Shown here: positions 49,643-60,900 of the stretch, in pieces
Position numbering within the stretch: position 1 is the first letter of the stretch
How the letters are laid out: every line of letters starts with the position of its first letter
Assembly (NCBI RefSeq): GCF_008831285.2
Contig: NC_045138.2
Coordinates: 12,660,571 to 12,724,570, forward strand
Reading direction: 5' to 3'
Source: Nymphaea colorata
Lineage: Eukaryota > Streptophyta > Magnoliopsida > Nymphaeales > Nymphaeaceae
Length of the DNA stretch: 64,000 bases
Translations under genes and position numbers: made by a program
The notes under the pieces: model-generated
What the model saw: the letters and a program-made list of their open reading frames with translations, nothing else
Database searches by the model: none
What the model was told of the DNA's origin: nothing

Positions 49643-51766
49643 TTACACTGCATGGCGCCTCCAGTCCTGCACAGCTGACACCTTAGCCGGATCGACGGAT
49701 ACTCCATCCTTAAAGATTACATGACCCAGAAAGTTTACCTTCTCTAGCCAAAATTCACATTTTGAATACTTGGCATATAACTTATGCTTGCGCAAAAGAC
49801 CCAATACACTTCTCAAGTGATCTCTATGCTTTGTCACACTCTCTGAGTATACCAAAATATCATCAACAAAAACAATAAGAAATCGATCCAAGAACTCTTG
49901 GAAAACCTGATTCATGAGGTCCATGAACACTGCGGGAGCATTAGTCAACCCAAAAGGCATGACCCTGAATTCATAGTGCTCATATCTGGTTCGAAAAGCA
50001 GTCTTAGCAACATCTTCCTCCCGTATCAAGAGTTGATGATAACCTGTCCTCAGATCGATCTTGGAGAAAACATTTGCATCCTTAAGCTGATCAAACAAGT
50101 CTTTGATTCTAGGAAGCGGATACTTATTGTTGATGGTGACTTGATTCAACATGCGGTAGTCAATACACAAACGCATTGTCTCATCTTTCTTCTTCACAAA
50201 CAACACTGGTGCTCCCCACGGTGACACACTAGGTCGGATGAAGCCCTTGTCTAAGAGCTCCTGCAGTTGCTTCTTCAATTCTTCTAACTCTGCTGGTGCC
50301 ATACGATAGGGTGCCTTAAAAATAGGAGTTGTTCCTGGTGACAACTCTATCTTGAACTCCACTTCTCGTGTTGGAGGCAAACTTGACAGTTCCTCAGAAA
50401 ACACATCAGGGTACTCATTCACAACCGCCACATCCAGTAACCTCACTGGTTCCGTCTCATTGGTCAACACATTGACCAAGAAAGCAACACTTCCATTTTC
50501 TATCAACCGTTTAGCTTTCAATGCAGACACCATTATCTTATCAGTTCGACTGGCCTTACGAGCATGAAACTCCACAGGTTGCATTTCATCAGTCAACAAC
50601 TGTATCTGCTTCTTCCTGCAATCTATATTAGCATAATGCGCATATAACCAATCCATACCCAAAATCACATCAAATTCGTTAAAACTCATGATCACCAACT
50701 GTGCAGGTAAGTGATGTTGATGGATCTCCACGTCCACATCAGATAGATACTCACTACACGACTCTTGAGCATGCATAGGGCTAACAACTTTCAAGACATA
50801 CGGCATCTTCCTAGCAGACACTTCTAGTGAAGTAGCAAATCGACTAGATATAAATGAATGGGTCGCCCTAGCATCAAACAACACTCTAGCAATATGAGAA
50901 CCAACAAGTAAAGTACCTTCAACAAGGTCGTGTGCCTGCAGCTCCTCCACGGTAGTAGCATAGACACGTCCAGTCGTCTGTCGTGCGCTAGAAGGACCGG
51001 CCTCTGGCTTCTTCAACTCTCTTTCTTTCTTTAAGGGACAATCCTTGATAAAGTGCCCCATCCTTCCACAGTGTAAGCAAGCTCCGATCTCTCGATAGCA
51101 TGGCTTCCCAGGGTGCACACGTGAACAAGTAGGGCACCTCTGAGAAGTCGGAGTGGCCACTGACCCCTGGGTAGCCTCACTACGGGTTGGCTGGTTCCGT
51201 CTGAAGGTTCGGTCATCCCGCCTCTCATAAGGCCTTGTCCTGCCAGCAAAGTGGTGGCGCTTCACCTGTGTTCGTCCACCTTGTGAATGCTGGTCTGCTT
51301 TCTTCTGGTGATCCTTCTGTGTCCTCGCCCAGTCTTCTTCTATACATCTTGCCATAGTGACCGCCTCGTCCAAGTCACGAGGTCTGCTCGTCAAAACTTT
51401 GCTTCGCAGTCCCTCCCGCAGACCGCGCACAAACTTGCCTGCTCTGGCCCCATCTGTAGTGTAGAAGTGTGGGCAATACGCCTCCAAGTGTCGATATCTC
51501 GTAATATATTCCTCCAAGCTCATTTGGTTTTGTTGCAGATCAAGAAACTCTTGCATGTTCTTATCTCTAGCATGCACTGGGTAGTAGGTGTTGAGGAAGG
51601 AATCTCTAATCTGCTTCCAAGAAATTGACAGTTGGCCTGCATACCGGATCTCAAGAGTTGATTGCCACCAATCCATGGCATCACCTTTCAGCAGGTAAGT
51701 GCCATAGTTCACTTTGTCTTCCTCAGGCATCTTCAGAAGCACAAAGATGCGTTCAACTTCCTCAAT
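49643..51766 (-). pseudogene. Gypsy gag-protease-reverse transcriptase part
   Basis: Follows the stop at 51767-51769. It carries gag ([20 protein letters not shown]), a CCHC zinc knuckle ([14 protein letters not shown], about 51038-51079), protease ([18 protein letters not shown]) and reverse transcriptase ([38 protein letters not shown]). The protease active-site triplet (50867-50875) reads D-A-R instead of the usual Asp-Ser/Thr-Gly, so the enzyme is probably dead. It ends with a frameshift-induced stop after QDWRRHAV. Confidence 0.92.
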
Positions 51767-52150
51767 CTACTGTTTTGCCTTATCGTGACTGCACCCACCT
51801 GAAAAGATAGGTGGCTGCATCGCCATGAATTGTTGAAACGACACCACTGATGCCTTCTCCTTAAGTGGCGCAGTGGTGTTTCCTGAAGGAGATGCATTAC
51901 TCCTCTGGTTACTGACCATGGACTGTACAAGGGAGGTCAGTGTTTGCAACGTGGTCAGCAAAATAGTCTGCTGATCCACAGGTGGAGTCTGCCTCAGTGG
52001 GGTTTGAGCACCCCCACCCAGTTGGGCATACTGATGCCCTGACGTACTGTCATCGCGTGGGGTATGCGCATCAGAATGGGCCGGACTAGGCTCTCTTTGT
52101 GCCTCTGTGGATGGCCCTGCTCGCTTCTTACCCTTACGATGATATTTCAT
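51767..52150 (-). pseudogene. Gypsy gag N-terminal part
   Basis: Starts at the ATG MKYHRKGKKRAGPSTEA and ends in TAG within gag (FQQFMAMQPPIFSGG just before it). The next segment continues in the same frame, so a single stop codon separates them. Confidence 0.85.
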
Positions 52151-52368
52151 CTGTACAAACAAGAACCTTAATCTCAAATCTAGTCTATGACTAATTTCAC
52201 AAATCAAATCACAACGTGCATTAGCACCAAGTTCAAAACATAGATCACACTATGTACTTATACGTGAAAAAGCATAACCACAATAACAATCTAATTAAAT
52301 GAATGCGTACCTAGGCAACACAGCTTCACAGATAGGCTTTAACTCACATCCATAGTGGGGTTTGCCAT

Positions 52369-52381
52369 GGCTGTGATACCA
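52369..52381 (-). promoter_or_regulatory. Primer-binding site of the gypsy element
   Basis: Minus-strand TGGTATCACAGCC, 4 nt inside the 5' LTR boundary, differing from the initiator-tRNA-Met site by one base. Confidence 0.8.
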
Positions 52382-52385
52382 AAAC

Positions 52386-55268
52386 TATCACACCCTGACC
52401 TTTTTGACACTCAAAACATTTTTTTTCATCCAACATCGAGGTGTGACTACACAACAGTTTAAAAGAAATGAGCCAAGCAATTCAAAACAATGGGGCAAGC
52501 TTTCCATTATATAACATTTCAGTTCAACTGTATATTTGACAAAAATGCCTCAAAATCACAACATCGATGCCTAATAAAAAACAAGGCATCAGTAAAACCA
52601 AAACCCGACGTGCCGGCACTACAAAAACCGAAACCCAAAACCTCCCCAGTAGGACGTGCGTATAGCCATCTGCTCAGCCTGCTGCCCCGGGTCCACCAAA
52701 ACCTGAAAAAAAAAGAAACAACTGAAGACTTAGCCTTCGCAGTATGGCAACAAGACAGGAAAAGTCCAAACCCTCTTAGGTAGGGCTCAAATATACAAGC
52801 AAACATCAGAACAATCTATCATTATGTCGTGTCAGGACACGACATGCAGAGGCCACTCAATGGCTACAATAACATAATTTCAATCACATGCAAGGCATCC
52901 TCAACATGTCACTTGCATTCATAAGCACAGTAGTCACAAGCACAACAATCCTGTACATTTCAATCACATACATTTCAGTTTCATTACTATCAGTGAATTT
53001 ACAGTTCCTGTCGGTGCAAACACAGGCACGTGCACATCGCGGGCGGCCCACAGCCGAGAGACAACCCCCGTGGTGGCCCAGAACAGTATGGATCCATCTA
53101 TCCGCTGCACCGGTAGAGCACTCATCCATGGATGTGTAAATTCCAATGAGAGATACTCAGTCTTCCCTAGGACACCCAGGTTGGGAAGGCGGGAGCCTAC
53201 GCTCCAAGCACATTACACAACAGTATCCTGGGGCCTTGCATCGCCTGCGCTCCGAACAGGCGAGACCAGTGGCGAAAGCGAGACAACTCCCAAACACATA
53301 GTCACATCCCACTGGCCTCTCATCTCTTATTCTTTCATTCTTATACTTATACTTGCACAAACACAATTAACTAGCTAGCTCATGGGGTTGGCTCACTTCA
53401 CGAGTGAACTCACACCTCCAATTGCTTCCACACGAGGGTTACACATAACCACAATAGTTTTGGCTAGTCGTCATAACAATATGGGTACAGCTACCCTCTG
53501 TGCAATCATTTGCATCATTACCCGCGGCAATGTGTATTCAATAAACATAACATTCACATTCATCATCATAACAATCACATCTTTGAAAACTTAGCCAAAC
53601 CACAGAGAGTAGTCTCAATCTGTGGTGGGCTCATAGCTGTCCTATGCAGTTATCATTCTAGGATGCTTTCTAATGCACAATTAGGGTCGAGGAGACACTC
53701 GACTCGATACCCCGCCTCATCTGTCCTAAACAGTTATCAATTCTAGCATGCACATGCAAATGCGTAACATTATCAAAACAATTACTATAAGTCTTTCAAA
53801 ACAATTCATATCATATATCAATTTATGTACATGCATGCACACATTCATTCACGGAACACTCAATCAATTCACATCACAAATCCTAGGATCATGGGATACT
53901 AGGAACACACATTCATTCACTTGCCCAGGCAGGGATTTGCCTGGAATGTCGCCATACCTGTGGCACGTTCACAAGAATCTTTAAAATGCCTCGAGCTTCG
54001 AATCCGGTAGCTTAAGGTCGACGGGACATACCCAGTGTACCTGCAGATACAAATACAAGATAAGATTCCTACTACATACCTCAACAATTCAAACAAAAAC
54101 AAAACAAAATCATTGAGGCACGTGTCATCGCCTCAAGAGGGTGTCGACGGGTAGTGTCGACCCACGAGTTCTCCAATAGGTCACTTCCCAACTTCTAGTC
54201 GTGCCAACAAATGTCAAAACTCAAAGCCATCAATCCGTCTATCACTAACGCCTTTCTCAAAACTTTCTTTTTCTTTAATCAAGGCACCTCCAACTTACGT
54301 ACACTTTCCCTATTGCTTCAAAAATTAACCCATCATGCCAAAATGGTCATTAAATACACGAATTATCGCTTTTCCAACCTAATCCTAAACTTTTCCAAAA
54401 ACAAAATCTCTAACATGCGTCCCAAACCATCAATCCTACTTTCTAGCATGCTCAAACAATAATTATATATGCTCTACTCTATAATGTCCAATAATCTAAG
54501 CTCAAATAGGCCTTGCTCACCCCAAACTAAGCGTTTATACTGCTGTGACGCCTCCAACAGCCACCTCAAGCGTACAGTCGTCCCCGAATGGCAGAAATCG
54601 TGCCAAGCCGCCACCACCAACACCACTTAAACGCTGATACGAGGGGGAGAACACATTCCCCAACTGGAATCCTAACAAACAGTGATGAAATCCATGAGAA
54701 AGAGTGCTCGGTTGGGGAAAAATGGAGAAACAATTAGAAAATGGGGAGAAAGACCCAATTTGGGGACGTGAGGCAAGGGGAAGGTGTTCACCAAAGGGGC
54801 GGACAAAAGAAAGAACGAAGGGAGGAGGGTTCAGACAGAAATGGGGAAGAAGGGCAGTGAGAGGAGAGGATGGGAGAGAAGAGAGAGACGGTGAGAGTGA
54901 GGAAAGGGATTGTGTGAAGAAGAGGGCACGAGAGAAAAGAGGGAGACGGCCAGAGAGAGTCGTTCGGTGGAGAGGGGAGACGAGAGACAGTGGGAGAGGG
55001 AGGAGAGAAAAGAAAACAGGAAGAAGAAGAGAGAAAAGAGGAAGAGGCAGGGGACGACATGGTTCACCTCAAGCTTCGCCGTCGTTTCCATCACCGTCGC
55101 CGCCTTCTTCTTCCCTGAGTTCCGGTCGTGGGTAAGGAAGAGGCGGTAAGAGGAAAACGAAGGAGAAGAGAAAGCGAGGGAGGAGGGACAGCGTCGGGCT
55201 CCTCTCGCGTGGGGCTAGGGTCCGGGTCTGGACCCCGACCCGCTATGCCCAAAATGCCGCGCGTTACA
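52386..55268 (-). repeat. 5' LTR of the gypsy element (2,883 bp)
   Basis: Begins TATCACACCC where the other LTR has TGTCACACCC, so the terminal TG is mutated here. A GA-rich insertion of about 30 bp near 55010-55045 and a changed CGT-rich stretch distinguish it from the 3' LTR. Confidence 0.95.
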
Positions 55269-55609
55269 GTTTGAATCTTTATTCAAGTCTATAAATTATA
55301 TGTCCCTTTGTTGAATCATAATGGCTGACTTTTATTTTTACTCTATCTCCTGGTAGTATTCGTATAAAACTATGTCTTATCCGCCCTGAAACATAATATT
55401 TTTACTCTATCTCATGGTAGTATTCGTATAAAACTACATCTTATCGACCCTGAAACATAATCTCCTGGTAATATTCGTATAAAACTACGCCTTATCCGCC
55501 CTGAAACATAACTTACAACGAGGTCTTTGTTATCTAAGTGAACCAAGAACATGCCACTGGGAAGTGATTCAGTAATTAAACCTTCGTAGATCAATTTTTG
55601 TTCTTTCAT
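55269..55609 (-). pseudogene. infA: Plastid-derived infA pseudogene (translation initiation factor IF-1)
   Basis: The minus strand from the ATG at 55609 reads [20 protein letters not shown], then [20 protein letters not shown] and [10 protein letters not shown], the plastid IF-1 sequence (normally about 77 residues). The segment [17 protein letters not shown] is then repeated twice more before the normal end ([20 protein letters not shown]). A frame change near the end and the internal copies destroy the product. The last codons are cut off by the gypsy element and lie at 44629-44639. In plastids IF-1 assists 30S initiation; this nuclear copy is a relic. Confidence 0.9.
55333..55510. repeat. 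Tandem triplication inside the infA pseudogene
   Basis: Three units at 55333-55395 (63 bp), 55397-55459 (63 bp) and 55460-55510 (51 bp), sharing the phrase GTATTCGTATAAAACTA with minor changes (one unit has GTAATATTCG). Confidence 0.9.
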
Positions 55610-55730
55610 TCCAGGTAACCTCCTTGAAGTATTAACTAATGTAGGAGGAGTGACATTAGACAACCTACCTCTACTCTCTTTTTCATAAATAAGAAGTTAC
55701 ATATCAAATTTGTATACCAGATGGATCACC

Positions 55731-56128
55731 TCACCATATATAAAACAAAATTTCTCCTCCAGTTCTTTCTAGTCGAGCTTCTTGATCTGCTATTATATGC
55801 CTAGAAGTAGAAAGAATTACAACCCCTATCCCACCTAAAATCCTAGATATTCATTGAGAGTTGGAATAGATTCGTAGACTTGGTCTGCTGATACATTTTA
55901 AAATATTTCTACATGCTCTTTTCCTATTTATTCTATGTTGTAGGGTTAAACCAAGAAGTCGTTGTTGTTTTCCGGGTACTTCCTAACATTTTCGATAAAA
56001 CCTTCTCACAGAAGTATTTTCATAATATTTTTGGTAAGATTAGTGGACGGTATTCTAACTGTTCCTTTTTTATCCATGTCAGCATTTCTTATATAAGTTA
56101 TTATATTGGCAATAGTGTCTCCACCCAT
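55731..56128 (-). pseudogene. rps8: Plastid-derived rps8 pseudogene
   Basis: From the ATG at 56128 it reads [20 protein letters not shown], then [15 protein letters not shown], a TGA, EGFIENVRKYPENNNDF. It ends [20 protein letters not shown], then [14 protein letters not shown] and a stop. This is plastid ribosomal protein S8 (about 132 residues) with at least two in-frame stops and a net indel of one base. It lies upstream of infA on the same strand, as in plastid genomes. Confidence 0.88.
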
Positions 56129-56276
56129 GGCCAACTATCATTTTTTTTTTTTGCTTTGATATAATCAACATGTTTTTTTTATTTTTCATTAAATATATAT
56201 GCCTGAGATAGAGTCTACTAATTGATCCATTTCAAAGACTCTACTACCCATTGTCTCGTCTACTAGTGTTCATTAT

Positions 56277-56293
56277 TTATAATACTTCGGGAG
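56277..56293 (-). pseudogene. rpl14: Last codons of plastid-derived rpl14
   Basis: The minus strand ends PEVL followed by TAA, the C-terminus of plastid L14, about 150 bp upstream of rps8 as in plastids. Homology stops at about 56293, so this marks one edge of the plastid-derived segment. Confidence 0.65.
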
Positions 56294-56877
56294 ACCGACT
56301 CCAGTTAAAATCCACCACCTGTCCTTTTGACAAGGAAAGGCACAAAATCCTTTTCTCTCTCCTTCCTTTGGAGAGACCCCAAGTAAGAGGGAGAAGCATA
56401 GCTTTGATACGGCATCATTTTCTTCTTTGAAGTCTCACTCAACGTCATTTGCTACATAATTTGGTAAGTAGAAAGATAGGAAGAAGAGTCGAAAGTGGTG
56501 TCTTGATCGCTCTTTATACTTGTTTGTGGTTCTACCTATTGCTCTTCAAAATCACGTGATAAAATCTGCTGTTTCGGGGGCTGGAATTATTCTTGGATTG
56601 TGTTGATTAGATTCACTTTGGCTGTAGTTTTCCCCAAACATTGGGGTTTTTCCACATTAAATTGGTGTACCCATTTTTCTATTTTCTATCTTTCCTTCAG
56701 TATTTCTATGTCCATCTTCAAAACTGGTTGAAATGAGGCGGAGTTGAAAATAGCATGTATTGATTTTTTATCGTGAAGTGGAATCATCACGAGCAGTGTT
56801 TTTCTTCTGTGTTTTCTCTTCCTTGCATTTCCTTTCAAATGGAATGTAAAAGGAAAAATGAAAATGCAAATAACCAT
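56294..56877 (-). other. Decayed coding-like stretch of unknown origin
   Basis: In one minus-strand frame about 190 codons read with protein-like composition (HDKKSIHAIFNSASFQPVLK, KIEKWVHQFNVEKPQCLGKT, SDQDTTFDSSSYLSTYQIM, QMTLSETSKKKMMPYQSYAS) interrupted by about four stops. It directly abuts the plastid segment. I do not recognise the family; a dead transposable element is the likeliest source. Confidence 0.4.
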
Positions 56878-57345
56878 TAGTGCTTCATCAAAACTCCATA
56901 CTTTCCCTACAAATGAGACTTAAACACCTTTATATAGCCTAAAAAAGAACCCTTGGATCTGAATCCCAAACAAAACAATAACTAAAAAATCAAAATATGA
57001 GAACGCTGAACTAGATTCTTTCAGCATTGCTCCTACATCACTTGAGCTCCACAAAAGTGCACTGTTCCTCCATTACATAAAGTGCACTGCCTTGGTCAAA
57101 TGCATGCATAAGATATAGTCATATGCCTTCACATAAAGTGCAGAGCTTCTCCATAATGAACATTGATCATGTTCCATAAGAAGAGGTTTTCTATTCACTT
57201 GTATGCGAGGGAAAAAAAAAAAAAGATCATGGGAGAGTTGGAAGACATTTAACATGCTTGTAAGTCTAAAAAGTCATGCTAAAATGATATAATACTATGG
57301 AAAATCAAATGTTGACTCTCATTATCTAGATTTACTTAGTCATCT

Positions 57346-57472
57346 GATCCATTATGATGGATGGTTAACAGAAAAATAAGAGAAAAAAAAGGTGATAGAC
57401 ATTTTCATCATCTAGTATTAGTTCATACATTTTTCTCATTGTTTTTCTCTCAACCGTCTATCATGATGGATC
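57346..57472. mobile_element. MITE-like short inverted-repeat element
   Basis: Ends GATCCATTATGATGGATGG (57346-) and the inverted counterpart ending CATGATGGATC (-57472) match in about 18 of 21 positions. The interior (AAGGTGATAGACATTTTCATC) matches the duplicated repeats at 20.28-20.57 kb. There is no coding capacity and no clear target duplication. Confidence 0.55.
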
Positions 57473-58060
57473 AAACAGTCCTCATGAACAAGCTGAGTAA
57501 TTCTGAATTTCTAGAGTCATCATTCACTCACTCCTAATACTATTAACTATGATTTTTGAGTGGGCTCAATCTGGATCATCAAGAGGCTATGCATGACACA
57601 AGTGCTGATCCAAATGCAACTTGATCCTAAAAGATTTAGTTTTAAATCAACTAAATCAGTTAAAGGGCTTAGGATCACCCAATTGTACACTGCTTCATTG
57701 AGCATCTATTCTTACTACTACCCAAAGTCACTAAGAGAAAACCTAATGCATTTCATAAACTACAATTATAAGTTGTAACTTCATTGTAGTTATTTCATAA
57801 ACTACAGTTGGTTTTATTCCCTTTACATTGATGTTTTAGAAGCATATCCAAATAAAGTATAATATAAAAGTTTTCAATTTGACCCAGATGAGTCCCGGAG
57901 TTTTGCCCCTATAATCAAGCCGATCCAAGACCTCTTCACGGATTTGCCAACTATTGTGAGGAGTCAACATTGCTGAAACATATAGTTCTTGTAATGCTCT
58001 TCACATAATATATAAAAGAATGCATCTCCATTCAAGTCCAAATCATCACATACAAGATGT
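57473..58060. other. Intergenic DNA downstream of the XCP-like gene
   Basis: No gene is recognised. It may include the end of the XCP-like 3' UTR at its right edge. Confidence 0.4.
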
Positions 58061-58066
58061 TTTATT
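58061..58066 (-). terminator. Polyadenylation signal of the XCP-like gene
   Basis: Minus-strand AATAAA, 62 nt after the stop codon. Confidence 0.5.
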
Positions 58067-58127
58067 TAAACAGTGAAGCAAAATAACATGCATCAGAACT
58101 CATTCATACATATTGAAGCGTTCAAAA

Positions 58128-59878
58128 TTAGGCATCCTTTGTAGGGTAGGATGCCATCATGTTGATTCCACACAATCCTTCTCTGCTGCCGGTGTTCCTT
58201 TTCATCCTGATATAACCCTTTTCTCCCCACTTTGGCCCCCATGAGTTCCTCACGATAATGTAGTCCATTCCCTTTGTTGAGCCATACCCAACTGCTGTTA
58301 CTCCGTGGTCTAGGTCAGTGGAACAAGGCCCAGTGAACACCCCCTGAAAAAAAATTAAAGAAGTTCATAGACCATGTTTAGGTCATCACTGAAAATAATG
58401 CCCAGAGTAGGTGTGGGATACGTGTGGGCAATTGCCCACATGGACTTCAAAAAACTTCCTTTTTTTATGTTAGTATTTTTGAGAAAATTTTTCTCATTTA
58501 CATATTGGTCCCTTTAAAAATTTAAAATGTATACTTAGTACCTCTTGACTAAAATTTTCTGGCTCTGCCCCTACCTAATATAACATGCATAAACACGGGT
58601 CATTCAGATCTTCTATTGGACCTCATCCCAATTCTATATGGGAAGACCATATGTAAGAATAGGCTTTTGCAAAAACTCTGCCACTAATTATCTTTTGTTC
58701 TAAGGCAGTTTGATACATTAATTACAATTTATAAAAGCTTTGTCAAATTGGGTAGCTTCCAAAGCTTTTTGGGATATGAAACAAATTATTAAGGCCCATG
58801 GTAACACCATATACTTGAATTCATAGTCACAAAAAACATTTTTGCATTTTAAGCGGTTAGGTTTTTCTCAGGTATGATATGCTGACCTTGAAAAAAAAAC
58901 GTTGAAAAAAAAGGAAGAAAAAAGGTAAATTTTAAAAAATTTGAAAGTTCTTAAAAATTTGTAAAAAAATAAAATAAGCGAGAATCTAATAACACAAACA
59001 TCAAAAAATAAGTAGTTAAGCAACAAATCAAAATTAGAAAATAAAAACAAGTAGTTTTGAAATTTAAAAGGTGGGAAAAAACCTAAAATAAAAAATGAAA
59101 CACGTGTTTTTTGGCTTTTTTTTTTGTTTTAGCACTTTTTTAAATGATATTTTTAAAAAGTTTTAAATGGCTAACTTCTTTTCATGCTTTATTATGTATT
59201 TTTTTTTTAAATGCATTCTTTTGTGGTTATGCTTGAATCAAACACACAGAGGTGCAAACCAGTATATTTAGTCGAAAATACTGAATTCATGTTCCTTGAA
59301 TTAGTAAATTAAGGAATACTAAAGTCTAAAGGAAGGGAAGCAGCATCCATATGGAATATATATGTATTACCCCGCTGTAAAATTGGAAGTCTCGGCCTGA
59401 AGCCTCTATGGCGACAGCCACAGGTTGGTGTGCGAGCGCCTTTAACAGGCTCTCATCGTTCGGCGGCACATCTTCGTACCCACTGATGGTCACAACTTCC
59501 AGATCACCCTGTACATAAGAGTGTCAAATTACTTGATCACAGGATCATCATCATCATCATCTCTCTCTCTCTCGGCATACCTTCTTCTGCAAGCACGTGT
59601 TCTCTCTCATGAGGTAGGGATAGTCCTCCTCCCTGTGGAGACCTCCATTGTTGACAATGAACGAGTAGGCGTAGTCAATGATGCCGCCGTTGCAGCCGTG
59701 GTTGTTGTCGTCGCAGTCGACGAGTTCTTGCTCTGAAAGAGATGTTAGATTTGCAGTCACAATTTGGTTGATCCCCTCCACGGCAGCTACCGTTGAAAAC
59801 GCCCAACAGCTACCTGCATCCATGCACCCTCACATATATTTACACCCAACTCCTTACATAAGAGCTAGTCTTCAGTTG

Positions 59879-59918
<40 letters not shown>

Positions 59919-60460
59919 TGCTACTTGATCATTAGATCTGGAATTGAAACAAGGAAAAGCAATTAAGCAAATCTTAGACAAGCACAGTTACCGCATTGTC
60001 CTTGGTTCTTCACAGCAGTGACAGCTCCCTTCCTCCTCCAATCGACTGACTTTGGAATGCTAACTACGTTGCTGTACCTAAAGCCATTTCCTGCGTCATG
60101 ACCAGCACCTCCATGATCTCTTCTTTTTGGCCTGGTGCCCAGATACTTGGCCTTGAACTCTTCATGGCTCATGTCTGCAAATTCATTCAGCCCTAGCCAA
60201 TAGCTTTTGTTCTTCCTGTTCACCCTGTCTATGTGCATAAGATTGTCCTTGAATATCTCGAACCGTTGCATTTTCTCTTCAAAAGAATCGTAAGCTTTTC
60301 CGTGTTTGGATAACCACGACTCAAACAGGTCGATCAGCCGATCTTCTGCCACAAGATCCTCTTCCGCATACCCAACGATGGAAAAATCTCGAGAATATGC
60401 GAAGAAAATGAGTGAAAAGAAGGACAAGACGGCAAGGAAAGTGGATGCAGAGATCGCCAT
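58128..60460 (-). CDS. XCP1-like: Papain-family cysteine protease, xylem protease XCP1/XCP2-like, four exons
   Basis: Exons 60460-59992, 59813-59581, 59508-59371 and 58343-58128, all with GT-AG introns, give 351 residues. Signal peptide about 1-23; prodomain with a perfect ERFNIN pattern (E62, R66, F70, N73, I77, N81) and [13 protein letters not shown]; mature enzyme from about [11 protein letters not shown]. Catalytic residues are Cys159 (CGSCWAFS, split by intron 1), His293 ([11 protein letters not shown]) and Asn313 ([12 protein letters not shown]), with Gln153 in the oxyanion hole. The pro-region start RDFSIVGY and the [20 protein letters not shown] and [11 protein letters not shown] segments are very like XCP1/XCP2, vacuolar proteases that digest the contents of dying xylem vessel cells. 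There is no granulin domain. Length and intron positions look normal; nothing suggests damage. Confidence 0.92.
59882..59915. repeat. (TA)n microsatellite in intron 1 of the XCP-like gene
   Basis: About 17 TA units within the 178-bp intron (59814-59991). Confidence 0.95.
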
Positions 60461-60520
60461 CTTTGAAACAAGGCGGGCTCTCGACAGGGATGATCTGATG
60501 CTCGTCTCAGACAGCAGCTC

Positions 60521-60531
60521 AGGCTTTAAAG
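60521..60531 (-). promoter_or_regulatory. Near-match to the tracheary-element regulatory element (TERE)
   Basis: Minus-strand CTTTAAAGCCT, 61 nt upstream of the ATG, fits the TERE consensus CTTNAAAGCNA except at the last base. TERE drives expression in differentiating xylem vessels in known XCP/ZCP promoters. The TTTAAA core could also serve as a weak TATA box. A second near-match (CTTTAAAGTCA) lies at 60890-60900. Confidence 0.35.
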
Positions 60532-60900
60532 AGGGAGGAACCTAGCTACCAACTTCCCTTCAGTTAAAAGTCTACATAAAAGTTATGATGCCGGTGCTTT
60601 AAGCACGGGGCGCAATGTATGGCAGACTTCATTGATAATGTCTGAGCCTTAAAACAAAAGCAAACATAACCAGTACTGATCAGGAAAATAAAACGATGAA
60701 GATTTTCCAAAAAGAATCCTCCCTTTATGAGGTCATTTCTAAATTAAATAGCCCTCGGCTAGCCTTTAATATATGTCTGTATATTATTCAATAATCTTTT
60801 ATCGCCAACCTAAGTTTGTGATTGACATTCATGGATTTAAGTTCGGAAACCCCAACACACAACCCCCCCCTCCCCCCTTTCACAAAATCTGACTTTAAAG

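Larger units (their letters stand above)
44640..55268 (-). mobile_element. Ty3/gypsy LTR retrotransposon (Tekay/Del-like chromovirus), 10,629 bp, disabled
   Basis: Minus-strand element with LTRs of 2,854 and 2,883 bp, a tRNA-Met-type primer site, a polypurine tract, a gag-pol region in protease-RT-RNase H-integrase order with a chromodomain-like C-terminus, and target duplication GTTTG. Very long LTRs and the chromodomain suggest the Tekay/Del clade. Three in-frame stops, one frameshift and an altered protease active site make it non-autonomous. LTRs differ by roughly 2 percent plus indels (by eye), so it is older than the copia element. Confidence 0.95.
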
